Origin: Schizochytrium sp. CCTCC M209059
Taxonomy: Eukaryota > Sar > Bigyra > Thraustochytrida > Thraustochytriidae
Length of the DNA: 64,000 bases
Assembly: GCA_000818945.1 (NCBI GenBank)
Contig: KN805424.1
Span: 62,001 to 126,000 of the forward strand
Reading direction: 5' to 3'
Of this stretch, positions 51,982 to 60,741 are shown in pieces. Under the pieces are notes generated by a model. It ran no database searches. It saw only the letters and a program-made list of their open reading frames with translations, and was not told where the DNA came from. How positions within the stretch are numbered: position 1 is the stretch's first letter; each line of letters starts with the position of its first letter. The position numbers and the translations under genes are program-made.

Positions 51982-54060
51982 TTACTCGATCGAAAAACCG
52001 CGAGAGAAGGAGTACGAGTATGCCTCGGACGGGTCGTGCTGCTCCATAATGATGAGGACCTCTTCGCCGGGCTCAACCGTGACATCGGCAGCTGTACCGA
52101 ATCTTACACTGACCGATCCGGACGTGCGTACGATGGTGAGATTTTTGAGCTTGAAGTCGACGCTTTCAACGAGCTTGCGGTCGCTCTTGTTGGTATAAAG
52201 CATGCACACGATGCCGTCAAGCGCAGACGCCCAAGTATACATCTTCATTTCAGGCTGACCAAACTCCATCAAAGTTGAAACTTTGCCCTCGCGAAGTGTA
52301 CGAGCGCGATAGTTTGCTGTCATTACGTCGCTCACTGTCTTCCAATTCTCGTGCGTGGGCTGGTTTGCATGTGCACCCGTGTGCACCGCCTCGATTTGGG
52401 TGTCGCCGGGACCATTGACGCTGAGTGTAAACGAGAGCTCAGACCCCACTGGAATACCGCTACCCACAACAAAGACGTAGTAGCTGCCTTCCTTGAGACT
52501 TGCCGATGGAATGTACACGTCCTTGGCGATCGTAAAGGCGCTGGATTCGATGGTGGAGGCGGCATCGTCGTGACTGACGAGCCACACGCGTACCGCTGCA
52601 AAGTCGGATTCCGCTGCCTCTCCTATCGGGTTTCCTGTAGGGTTGATGGCACGGCGCTCGCGCTGATGCACACCAACGGAGTAGGCACCGGGTTGTGGAA
52701 CGGTGAGCTGGAAGCAGGCACGGCGCGAAGGGAGCAAGACGTCCTTGATCTCGTGACGCTTGGGTTGTGGGCCAGGGACGCAAAAGAGCGCAGGCTTGGA
52801 GTTCGTGCGGACATCGTCCTTGCGGAGACAGCAAATGTGCACGGCGGAAAAAGTCTTGCTAAAGTCTTGCAAGTCGATGAAAAAGATGCCGTCATTCTCG
52901 TTGGTCCAGCCAACCTCGCTGCGAAGGCTGTCCGTCCACAGCGATGACTTGTCGCTCCAATCGCCGGTCCACTCGAAGCGTCCCCAGGGATTACGGATGC
53001 GCAACACCTTGAGGATACGGCCCTTGGTGCGGATCGTATGCACACCGAGAATGGTGTAAGCGTGCATTTCAACGAGGCCTACGGAGGCTTCCAAGTCACC
53101 GGGTTGATCGTAAATGGTGGCCGACATGACAAAGCCTTGACTCTCCGCGTCCGTCATGGCTTGCCAGACCGTTGCAGGATCCTCGGTGTCGTAGCGCTGC
53201 GTGTAGCAGCCCGTGAGCATTTCGAGTGCGTTGCCTGCATCGCCTCCGGCAATTGCAGCATAGCTGCCACAGACCTTGGCCCAGGCCTTTTCGACGATGC
53301 AAGGCCAAACGCCGGCGCCACTGTCGCGTTTGGGGTGCGCGAAAGCGAACTCACTCGTTTTTTCGTCATAAGGCGCATGGTCGTCAATAAGGATTGTTTG
53401 CCAGCTGCCATGAAGACAGAGACGAACGCCAATGCATCCGCTCGGGACCTCGTCAAGAACAAAGAGGCTTCGGATGCGATCCGGATGCTCGGCAAGACAG
53501 CTTATCGAGCTCAAAAGATAGCAATCTCCAAGCGAACCCTGCTGGACGTCGGTCGGGAGGATCTCGTTGTTGTCACCGTAGAGCTTGTAGAACTCAAATA
53601 GACGCTCCCACGAAAGCCCTTTCCAGGCCTCGACCTCGGGGCTATCGAAGGTCTCGCTTAGGGACGAATCCTCTGGCGGGAACTCCGTGTCGGTGAATTT
53701 GCCGTCATCGGCCTTTTCGCGTTGCGCGTCAAGGAACTCATTGAGGTCGACGCCCAGCCTTTTCAGACCGTGCATAAGGTCGCGTGCGAGCGGCTCTTCT
53801 TCTTTCTTGACGATTTTGGGCATCGGCACCCTTACATCGCTTTCGAGCGTAATGCACTTGCGTTCGACGTCAGTGCATTCGCCGGCCATGACATGCTGAT
53901 TCATGCGTGCAACGCGGCTCCGGAGCTCGCGGATCTGGGCACGCGCATTGGGCACACTCATGACGTCCGAGGCATCAAGAGGCGCCTCAAGCTGGTGCCA
54001 GAAGATCTCCACGTCATGTCGTGCAGGTCCATTGTCGCATGAACTTGCACCTGAACCCAT
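51982..54060 (-). CDS. Calpain-family cysteine protease with N-myristoylation-like start
   Basis: 692 residues from MGSGASSCDNG at 54060; an ATG four codons earlier is possible. Gly2 with Ser6 and Cys8 fits an N-myristoylation plus palmitoylation signal, so I prefer the inner Met. The protease core (about 140-430) has all three catalytic residues: Cys180 in QQGSLGDCYLL, His333 in VEMHAYTILG and Asn357 in IRNPWGRFEW. GVWPCIVEKAWAKVCGSYAAI and ENDGIFFIDLQDF are typical of the family. Two beta-sandwich-like regions follow (about 440-560 and 580-690), as in calpain C2-like domains. No EF-hand region is present. It should be a calcium- or membrane-regulated intracellular protease; protist relatives often act at the cell cortex or flagellum, which is inference here. 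Confidence 0.92.
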   Translation of the reverse strand: MGSGASSCDNGPARHDVEIFWHQLEAPLDASDVMSVPNARAQIRELRSRVARMNQHVMAGECTDVERKCITLESDVRVPMPKIVKKEEEPLARDLMHGLKRLGVDLNEFLDAQREKADDGKFTDTEFPPEDSSLSETFDSPEVEAWKGLSWERLFEFYKLYGDNNEILPTDVQQGSLGDCYLLSSISCLAEHPDRIRSLFVLDEVPSGCIGVRLCLHGSWQTILIDDHAPYDEKTSEFAFAHPKRDSGAGVWPCIVEKAWAKVCGSYAAIAGGDAGNALEMLTGCYTQRYDTEDPATVWQAMTDAESQGFVMSATIYDQPGDLEASVGLVEMHAYTILGVHTIRTKGRILKVLRIRNPWGRFEWTGDWSDKSSLWTDSLRSEVGWTNENDGIFFIDLQDFSKTFSAVHICCLRKDDVRTNSKPALFCVPGPQPKRHEIKDVLLPSRRACFQLTVPQPGAYSVGVHQRERRAINPTGNPIGEAAESDFAAVRVWLVSHDDAASTIESSAFTIAKDVYIPSASLKEGSYYVFVVGSGIPVGSELSFTLSVNGPGDTQIEAVHTGAHANQPTHENWKTVSDVMTANYRARTLREGKVSTLMEFGQPEMKMYTWASALDGIVCMLYTNKSDRKLVESVDFKLKNLTIVRTSGSVSVRFGTAADVTVEPGEEVLIIMEQHDPSEAYSYSFSRGFSIE

Positions 54061-54486
54061 CGTGCGCAGCAAAGTTCTCCCCTAGGTACGCTATCTGTAG
54101 CTTTCCCTTTCTTAAGCGACCCAACTTCAGGTTTTGGTAGTGCTGCTTGGGCCCTGTTACGTTCGTCACGAGGTTGGTTAAACGCCTGGCTAGCCGAACG
54201 GCGCGGAGGCTTGTGTTCATGCACCGATGGATTCAAGGAACTCGGGCGCGGACAGATTTATTTTTTCTTCAAACAGAATTTTTGAGACCCACTGTGGCGG
54301 ATCATACTCCACGCTGCGTTACTTCACTGGCGCTTGCGGGGCAACACGGTGTGGGGAACAAATCAAATGACGCATTGATGAGCCGTCCATTCGAGCAAAA
54401 AGATTTGACCCTTGGCCGTCCAATTCCTGGAAGTTCTCAAAAGTGTGTACCCATGTGGGAATAATGCGGAAATCCGTTGAGTACGC

Positions 54487-54543
54487 ATCAAAGTTCGAAG
54501 TTCGAAGTTCCGAATCCGAGTCCGAGTCTGAGTCCGAGTCCGA
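54487..54543. repeat. GTTCGAA and GAGTCC hexamer-like repeats
   Basis: AAGTTCGAAGTTCGAAGTTC followed by CCGAGT units, in the divergent spacer. A related GAGTCC array exists at about 11276-11300. Confidence 0.75.
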
Positions 54544-55131
54544 ATATGCAACTATCGTGACAGTGACTGTGAGAAAATGGGGCAAATTTGTCGTTTCGCT
54601 CTCTCTCTGACTGATGACATGCGTTGCGATCTCGACGCGAGTCTACAACCCAACCCCCGCGCGCGCCCCTGCGCGCAGCGCTGCTGCGCGGCAAAATAAA
54701 AGAAGTAGTAGAGGTCTTGGCTTGCCACGGGCCAAGAAAGGGGGGAACACGAGATATAATGGGGGTGACACCTCACCAGCACTTTGGTGCGGAGTCCAGT
54801 CTCCATCTGGCGGCTCAGACAAAGCGCAAGGTGCGCGAAGCACGGACGTGAATCGACCGGATCTTAACGAACAAAAATGTGACCGTGGCTTTGGCGAGTT
54901 CGTTCCAGCATTATCTACCTGTATACATACAGTGCTGATAGGTAAGTCGAATCCTTTTCCAACTGTGAGCTAGGTGAGGCGGGTGCTTGAAGAGCTTGTC
55001 TTGACTCGCGGGGCCACCGAGCAAAAAACGGTTCTCTGTTAGCTGGCTAGCTAGCTAGCTCAACCTGGACCGGCAGGTATACATACTACTTTTCTTCCCT
55101 GATAGAGGTACTACACATAAACGCGAGATCG

Positions 55132-55134
<3 letters not shown>

Positions 55135-55169
<35 letters not shown>
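55135..55169. repeat. (GA)17 microsatellite
   Basis: A perfect GA array about 250 nt upstream of the CNB-RGS start. Confidence 0.92.
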
Positions 55170-55171
<2 letters not shown>

Positions 55172-55417
55172 GTCGAGCCTCTGGTGCACTTGAGTCCTGC
55201 GAAGCGTGGAGTCTCAAGCTAAAGGTGCATGCATAGCTTGTAGCGCACTGGGAGGAAGGCGATCGTATCAGAATCGTGCCGCTTGGTCGACGGCGTCAGC
55301 AATACAAAGCGGCTAGCTGTTTGCGCACAAGCGTGGAGAGCGCAAAGGTGGACTCTGCGAGCGTCGTGCCGATCTCGCGTCAGACGCAAGAAAGGACGAC
55401 GGTAGTCGTAGTAGCTA

Positions 55418-57406
55418 ATGGGTTCTGCTCTGGGGGTGTTCCGCGACGATCATGAACTCAAGGTGGCCGCACTGCGCAAGACGCCCTTTTTCGTGCTGTT
55501 CTCCGATGAACAACTTGCAGGAATTGCCAAGTACTTCAAGTATGAACATCTAAAAGAAGGCGCTCTGCTTGGCTCGCAGGCCATGGTCGTGGTCGTTGAA
55601 GGCGAGCTCGCAGTGTCGACCCTTGTGCCACAACAGGGTGACAAGAAGAACAAGGCGCAAGTTTCGGAGCGCCTTTGCGTGAAAGGCCCCGGTGACTTTT
55701 TCAGTCGTCCATCACGCGAACTTGTCCGCGGGCGTGGCTCCTTTCGGGAAAACGGTAGCTCGAAAGAAGCGTCGGCCGTCAAGATTGTTGAAGCCTTTGA
55801 TTTCACAACAATTCGCGCCATTGTCGACACCAAGATTCTCAAGCTTGAGCAAAAGGCAATGGACGCCTACCTCGCCACACAAGGGGCTGCGGATGCGGGC
55901 TTGCTGCAAACCGTTTTGTCGACAGATATCCGCAGACTTCTGAAGAACGTTCCCTTTTTGCGCCAGCTTGAACCTTCGAAGTTAACTTCTCTGGCCGAAA
56001 TGTTTGTCTTTGAGGCTTTTGAAGCCGGCTACGAGGTGATTAAAGAGGGCGACGTGGACGACGATTCGTACCTGCTTCTTGCGGGCGAGCTGGAAGCGAC
56101 CGCGAAGGTTCACCACGAGAAATCGCTCGTGCGAGGAAGTGTTCAGACTGCCATTGAAACTCCCTCGGGCGGGGAAGCTCCCGTGGAAACAGGTGGAGAA
56201 GAAGCACCGACCGAAGTAGCACAGAAAGACGAGGCGGCCGCGAGTGAGGAAAAGTTTTTGCTGGGTGGATCTGGTCCTGCCAGTGTGCGTACAGGCAGCG
56301 AGGCACCAGCGACCAGAAAGGTGCCGACATTAAAACCGGCTCCTTCCATGCGACTCTTGCGGAAAAGCTCGAATCTTATCAAGCCGCAGGGAGACACAGT
56401 CTCCTTGGGCAAGGTTGTGCCAGGCTCGTACTTTGGTGAGATGTCCCTCATGGTGCGTATTCCTCGAACAGCGTCAGTAACCGCGTCGGAGAAGTGTCTC
56501 GTTGCAAAGATTCGCGGAAAAGACTTCCACAAGGTGCTTCAGCTTACCCCAGATGTAATGCGCGCTTTCGACCAACATGCCAAGGAACGCATGGTGCGAA
56601 AATTGTATGCCTTCAGGCTTCCTTTTTTCGCTGGGATTGAACGAGAAAAGATCATGTCTCTTGCATCACTTTTTGAGATCAACCAGTTCAAGGAGAACGA
56701 TGTAATCATGCGCGAAAAGGAAGTTTCGGGCAAGTTGCACATTCTCATCAATGGTGAGGTTAATGTTTCGCGCGATGGGGAAGCGCTCGTTCGTCTGTCC
56801 GAGGGCTCGTACTTTGGGGAAATTAGTATTCTCACGGACAGGCCGCATCTTGCGACTGTTTCTGCCAACACAGCGTGCGTAACGCTGAGCGTTGGCAAGG
56901 AAAAGTTTGGTTCCCTTTTTGCAGACTCTCCAAACATGAGCGCCGAATTTCAGATGCGCCTGCTGGGTCCTCGGGGGATCGAGCTCCAGCACGTTTTGCG
57001 CCACACCTTGGGGCTTGATCTCTTTACGCAGCACCTCGAGACGGAGTATAACCTTGAGCACCTTGACTTCTACTTTGCGGTTATAGCTTTCCGTGCGGGC
57101 GAGGAGGGTGCGCTCACTGCTGCGGAAATCAAGCAAAAGTACATTGGACCTGAATCAGAGACCCCTGTGAATGTGTCTGCTTCCATGTCACAGGCTGTTT
57201 TGGATGGCGAGGAGGGCCCTGACATGTTCAATGCGGCGCACGACGAAGTGTATGCTCTCATGAAGCGCGACAACTTTGAGCGTTTCAAGAAGTCGCCTCT
57301 TTTTGATGAGCTCATGGATGCAATCCAATGCTATACGAGTGTGGACCTCAAGATTGACGAAGCTGCATCATCGAGAGCAGACTTTCTCTCGATGTTCGAT
57401 GCCTAA
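55418..57406 (+). CDS. Cyclic-nucleotide-binding domains fused to an RGS domain
   Basis: 662 residues. Three CNB-like domains are visible. The first (about 20-140) lacks a clear phosphate cassette. The second (about 175-375) carries a 90-residue polar insertion before GSYFGEMSLMVRIPRTASVTA. The third (about 400-510) has GSYFGEISILTDRPHLATVSA. FGE followed by R(T/P)A-like residues fits the phosphate-binding cassette of cAMP/cGMP sensors. Residues about 520-640 form an RGS domain: LGLDLFTQHLETEYNLEHLDFYFAV, IKQKYIGPESETPVNVSA and MFNAAHDEVYALMKRDNFERFKKSPLF, with the Asn, Asp and Arg positions that contact G-alpha kept. The product may be a cyclic-nucleotide-gated GTPase accelerator for a G-alpha subunit (inference). 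Gly2 could be myristoylated, but the signal is weak. Confidence 0.87.
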   Translation: MGSALGVFRDDHELKVAALRKTPFFVLFSDEQLAGIAKYFKYEHLKEGALLGSQAMVVVVEGELAVSTLVPQQGDKKNKAQVSERLCVKGPGDFFSRPSRELVRGRGSFRENGSSKEASAVKIVEAFDFTTIRAIVDTKILKLEQKAMDAYLATQGAADAGLLQTVLSTDIRRLLKNVPFLRQLEPSKLTSLAEMFVFEAFEAGYEVIKEGDVDDDSYLLLAGELEATAKVHHEKSLVRGSVQTAIETPSGGEAPVETGGEEAPTEVAQKDEAAASEEKFLLGGSGPASVRTGSEAPATRKVPTLKPAPSMRLLRKSSNLIKPQGDTVSLGKVVPGSYFGEMSLMVRIPRTASVTASEKCLVAKIRGKDFHKVLQLTPDVMRAFDQHAKERMVRKLYAFRLPFFAGIEREKIMSLASLFEINQFKENDVIMREKEVSGKLHILINGEVNVSRDGEALVRLSEGSYFGEISILTDRPHLATVSANTACVTLSVGKEKFGSLFADSPNMSAEFQMRLLGPRGIELQHVLRHTLGLDLFTQHLETEYNLEHLDFYFAVIAFRAGEEGALTAAEIKQKYIGPESETPVNVSASMSQAVLDGEEGPDMFNAAHDEVYALMKRDNFERFKKSPLFDELMDAIQCYTSVDLKIDEAASSRADFLSMFDA

Positions 57407-57482
57407 ATTCTCCAAGTTGAGAAATCACTCGAACTCTTTTTCGTTGTTTGGCCATTGTTCATCTTTTTGTTTTTTTGTTTAA

Positions 57483-57513
<31 letters not shown>

Positions 57514-57916
57514 ATTCTTCATGGATAAAATTTATATTCGAAGACCGATATCTAAATTGCGCTCGGCGCTGCATAATTCTCGAGATCCAACAATTTCTGT
57601 CAATATGTTTTAGTAATTGCAAATGTTGCATCCACTGGTGCTGCTGGTTCTTCGTTCTGCCTAAACAAAAAAAAGCAAAGCCCATAGGTCCTCTTTGTTT
57701 GTACTCTTTCAAAGGACCGCACAGGTTTTGTCGCCTGAGACGAAGTCGTACTTAACCCAGGTTCGTTTTTACACCGTCAAAGAGACAGCCCCACTTGTTG
57801 CTTGCTTGGTAGATGAAATCCGTGCATGTCTCGCTCCACTCCTCCGAGGTACAAAGATATTGGCAAGCTTGCGAACCCTCAAAGAAAGGCAACTTTAGTT
57901 TCAATCCGTCAAATGT
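57407..57916. other. Convergent spacer with (ATTG)n
   Basis: AT-rich 3' flank of both neighbours with a GATT tetramer array at 57480-57515. No gene seen. Confidence 0.65.
57480..57515. repeat. (GATT)n tetramer array
   Basis: About eight GATT units with one GCTT variant, 75 nt after the CNB-RGS stop codon. Confidence 0.85.
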
Positions 57917-58978
57917 TCAGTTCCTACGCAAATGCCCATTGGCAAAATCAAAGCCAGAGACTCGTTTTTTGCCTTCTACTTGCACCTCGGCAAGCTCGAG
58001 GACCGTGCGATCTCTGCAGACAACCTGTAAGTGACCATCACGTACGACAAATTCGCCGCTCGACACGTCAGCGTTGACGCTCTCGTTTGAGGTTACGCAA
58101 AGCTGGTGAATCTTCAGGTCCTTCTCGTTGAATCGAGCTACGATACCGCCATGCGCATGGAGTCCTCGCCAACGATTGTAAACTTGGTCAGCAGTAAGCT
58201 CTGTAAAGTCTATGACTCGATGCTTGGGCTTAATTTTTGGAGCTTGCGTCGTATCTGACGCGTCCTGCTCTCTTTCAACAAGTGTCCCGTTTTTTATTTG
58301 CTCAAGAACCTCTTGCAGTTGACGCGCGCCCTGTTCTGCAAGTCGCGCAGAGAGGGAGGAAAATGTATCATCCGGATTGATGAGAGCGCGTTCTTGACTA
58401 AGAATTGCCCCGGCGTCAAATTTCGCTGGATCGACACGTTGCACCGTAACACCTGTTTCGCTATCGCCGTTCATGAGAGAATGTTGAATTGGGGCCGCGC
58501 CCCTATATTTGGGCAGCAGCGAGGGATGCACATTGACTGCGCCTTGAGGGAATGATTTGATGACTTCTGCAGGCTGTAAGAGACCATGCATGGAATCGCG
58601 AGCTACGTCAGGCGCGGCGTTCAAGTACGTCAAGAGCCGAATCAGGGCGCACCACTAACTCACCAAAAAATAGCCAAACGAGACAACAACGCCAACGTCG
58701 AAGGAGGCCCCAATTTCTTCGGGCGTGGGCGTCCAGTCCTCTATGCGAGGACGAATGGACCTCGCCTGCGGCGCGTCGTGCACGCGCAAACTGTGTTCCT
58801 CGGCGTACCCCCGAACCACGCCTTGTGCCGCTGGTGCTCGTCGCGAGTTGCTGCGCCAGCGTTGCGCGGCTGCTGCTGGTGTGACAACCTCAACGCGTGA
58901 GCAGAGTTTGTCTGCGCTGTGGATGCGCCGCAGCGCCGCGAGGCTGAAGTGGTCGGTACCAAAGAAGAGCACGCGCAT
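57917..58978 (-). CDS. Methionyl-tRNA formyltransferase (two exons)
   Basis: Exon 1 is 58978-58664 and exon 2 is 58573-57917, giving 323 residues. The intron of 90 nt has a GTGAGT donor and a CTTACAG acceptor (phase 0), and it joins VVSFGYFL to PAEVIKSFPQGAVNVHPSLLP, exactly where the family is continuous. The N-terminus MRVLFFGTDHFSLAALRRI is the formyltransferase Rossmann start. NVHPSLLPKYRGAAPIQHS carries the catalytic Asn and His, and FDAGAIL carries the Asp. The C-terminal part (HRVIDFTELTADQVYNRWRGL) is the tRNA-binding domain. It formylates initiator Met-tRNA with 10-formyl-THF, most likely in mitochondria; a targeting peptide is not obvious. It is head-to-head with the next gene. Confidence 0.9.
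58574..58663 (-). other. Spliceosomal intron of the formyltransferase gene
   Basis: 90 nt, GTGAGT donor, TTACAG acceptor, phase 0. Read-through meets a TAG three codons into the intron. Confidence 0.88.
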
Positions 58979-59255
58979 CGTGAACCGCACAAAGGTCAGT
59001 CAATCTGTGAATGTAGTCGCAGTAAAAGCAATGCTTGAGGATCAAGCTTGACCTTTGACGATGAGGCGTGCGTCGCAGGTCTCCGAGAGTTAGTGAAGTC
59101 CCCCAACGAGCAAGTTGTGAACGAACGACGCGGAGCCGCCACGGTGAAACGCGCACGCGTGGTCATTGGGCCTCGCACAGTAAAGGTGGCGCCGTTGGCT
59201 TCACTTCGCGTGACGCCGTGTTGCAAGTGAAACGCACTGGAGAAGGAGACACACC

Positions 59256-59726
59256 ATGAGCGAGAACGAGCCCAGCGCAGAAGCAACAATGAACAAGGGC
59301 GACGCCGAGGCAGTAAACGCCAGAGGCGCCGACGCGCGCAGCATGGACGCCCCCGAGAATGCGCCTATCGCCCGCACGAGTTCACTGTGCACAAAGACTG
59401 ACATACACGGTAAGGACCCAACAAAAGATATTGATGGTGCTGAAGAAGAGGACCAAGATGCACGAGCAGCGTTGCAAAGATTGGCAAAACGTGATGCGCA
59501 ACGTGCAGCTTTCCGCGCGTTTCGCCAGGCGGCGCGCAGATCACGTGTCGCAGGCTCAATGCGGGCGACCCGGGCTGAAACCTCGACTTCGATCAAAATG
59601 ACAATTCCGGCACCACAAAGCGCCTCGTCTTTGTTGGACGATTTGAGTAGTCTCGGAATTGGGTCAGGAAAGGCTCCCCGTCGTGGTCGCCGTGGACGCG
59701 CCCGTCGTGCAAACTTGCTTGCCTAG
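59256..59726 (+). CDS. Small basic-tailed hypothetical protein
   Basis: 156 residues. The acidic first half (EEEDQDARAALQRLAKRDAQ...) passes into an Arg/Ala helix (RAAFRAFRQAARRSR), and the C-terminus is a basic stretch GKAPRRGRRGRARRANLLA suggestive of nucleic-acid or ribosome binding. No domain recognised. A 277-nt divergent promoter is shared with the formyltransferase gene. Reality is supported by position and composition only. Confidence 0.5.
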   Translation: MSENEPSAEATMNKGDAEAVNARGADARSMDAPENAPIARTSSLCTKTDIHGKDPTKDIDGAEEEDQDARAALQRLAKRDAQRAAFRAFRQAARRSRVAGSMRATRAETSTSIKMTIPAPQSASSLLDDLSSLGIGSGKAPRRGRRGRARRANLLA

Positions 59727-59848
59727 ATCGTATGACAAGCCTCGAGATTTACTGGCATTAAATTGTCTTTGTTTGGACGACCGTGTATCGAACAAGGTCC
59801 CCTTCCTTTCTCGTCCTCCCTTTCAACTTCTTTTTCCCGCCCTCTTCT

Positions 59849-59888
<40 letters not shown>

Positions 59889-60741
59889 TGCCGTGGCCGT
59901 CATTGCCGCTGAGTGTATTGTTCTGAAAGAAAGTGAAGTTATGCGGTTTTTGCCCGTATCGCGTACGAGCAACATCGCCCTCGTTTCATAACCCAGTATA
60001 GCAAATTGTTTACGTGTTATTCTTTCGCGTATACGCTGACGCCAGCCGCGGCGATCGTCTCATTTCTCTCGTGCGCGCGCGACTCGCGAAATTTCATCGT
60101 TCGCACACCCCTAGATCGAGCAAGATCGCATTTTCCAAGCCTGCAAACAGGCAGGCAGGCTCCGGCGTGGGAGTTTCCGGCGCTCGCGGAGATCTCTCGG
60201 ATGCAGCCGATGTTGCCGGAGGGCGGGCATGCTGCCGCTTGCCCTGGCGCCGAAGGTCCCTGCGCGAGAGCAAGTGCCAATTAACCTATATTTCTTTCGT
60301 TGCGACAGAACCAGAACCGCACGCGCGCGCAAGCGAGCGAGGAAAGGGGCGCGGAGGATCGCGCACGGGCGCGCGTGGGAGAGAAAGACATCGCGATGGC
60401 GACCAGGAAGCCTTTCGCTTCGCGACACGCCAATGTAAACGGCCGCGATGGTCGCCCACTTCGCTGCATATTAGGGAGGATGTGCAGTACCTTGAGCAAA
60501 GCTGATCCCGACTTTTTTCAACAATAACGAAGCGCCCCCGAGAAGCCGCACAAGCTCGCAGTGCTCGTCGCGGAGCCACGGATGTCTTGCGCCCCAGAGC
60601 GGCGTGCAAGCTCGCCTCGACCTGTTTGTTCCCTAAGCCTGCCGCTCCTGCAGCTGCGGGTACCTCCTCCTCGGCACCACTTGCGTAGCGGTAGACGCCC
60701 AGCTAGCAGGTACGCTAGGACCAGTTAGCGCGTGCACGGCG
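59727..60741. other. Spacer upstream of the TIR gene
   Basis: Contains a (GTC)12-13 array at 59851-59888 and, 23-39 nt before the TIR gene ATG, the motif CTAGCAGGTACGCTAGG (60703-60719). Short ORFs are not credible. No RNA gene seen. Confidence 0.6.
59851..59888. repeat. (GTC)n microsatellite
   Basis: About 12 GTC units in the 3' flank of the small basic protein gene. Confidence 0.9.

Larger units (their letters stand above)
54061..55417. other. Divergent intergenic region
   Basis: 1.36 kb between the calpain and the CNB-RGS gene. It contains CCTAGGTACG at 54081-54090 (21 nt from the calpain start), a GAGTCC/GTTCGAA repeat at 54487-54543, a TAGCTAGC stretch near 55041-55060 and a (GA)17 array. 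No ORF is supported. Confidence 0.6.

Noticed and set aside
60014..60505. 163-codon ORF upstream of the TIR gene
   Set aside because: Arg/Ala/Ser-rich random composition, overlapping open frames on both strands and no motif.
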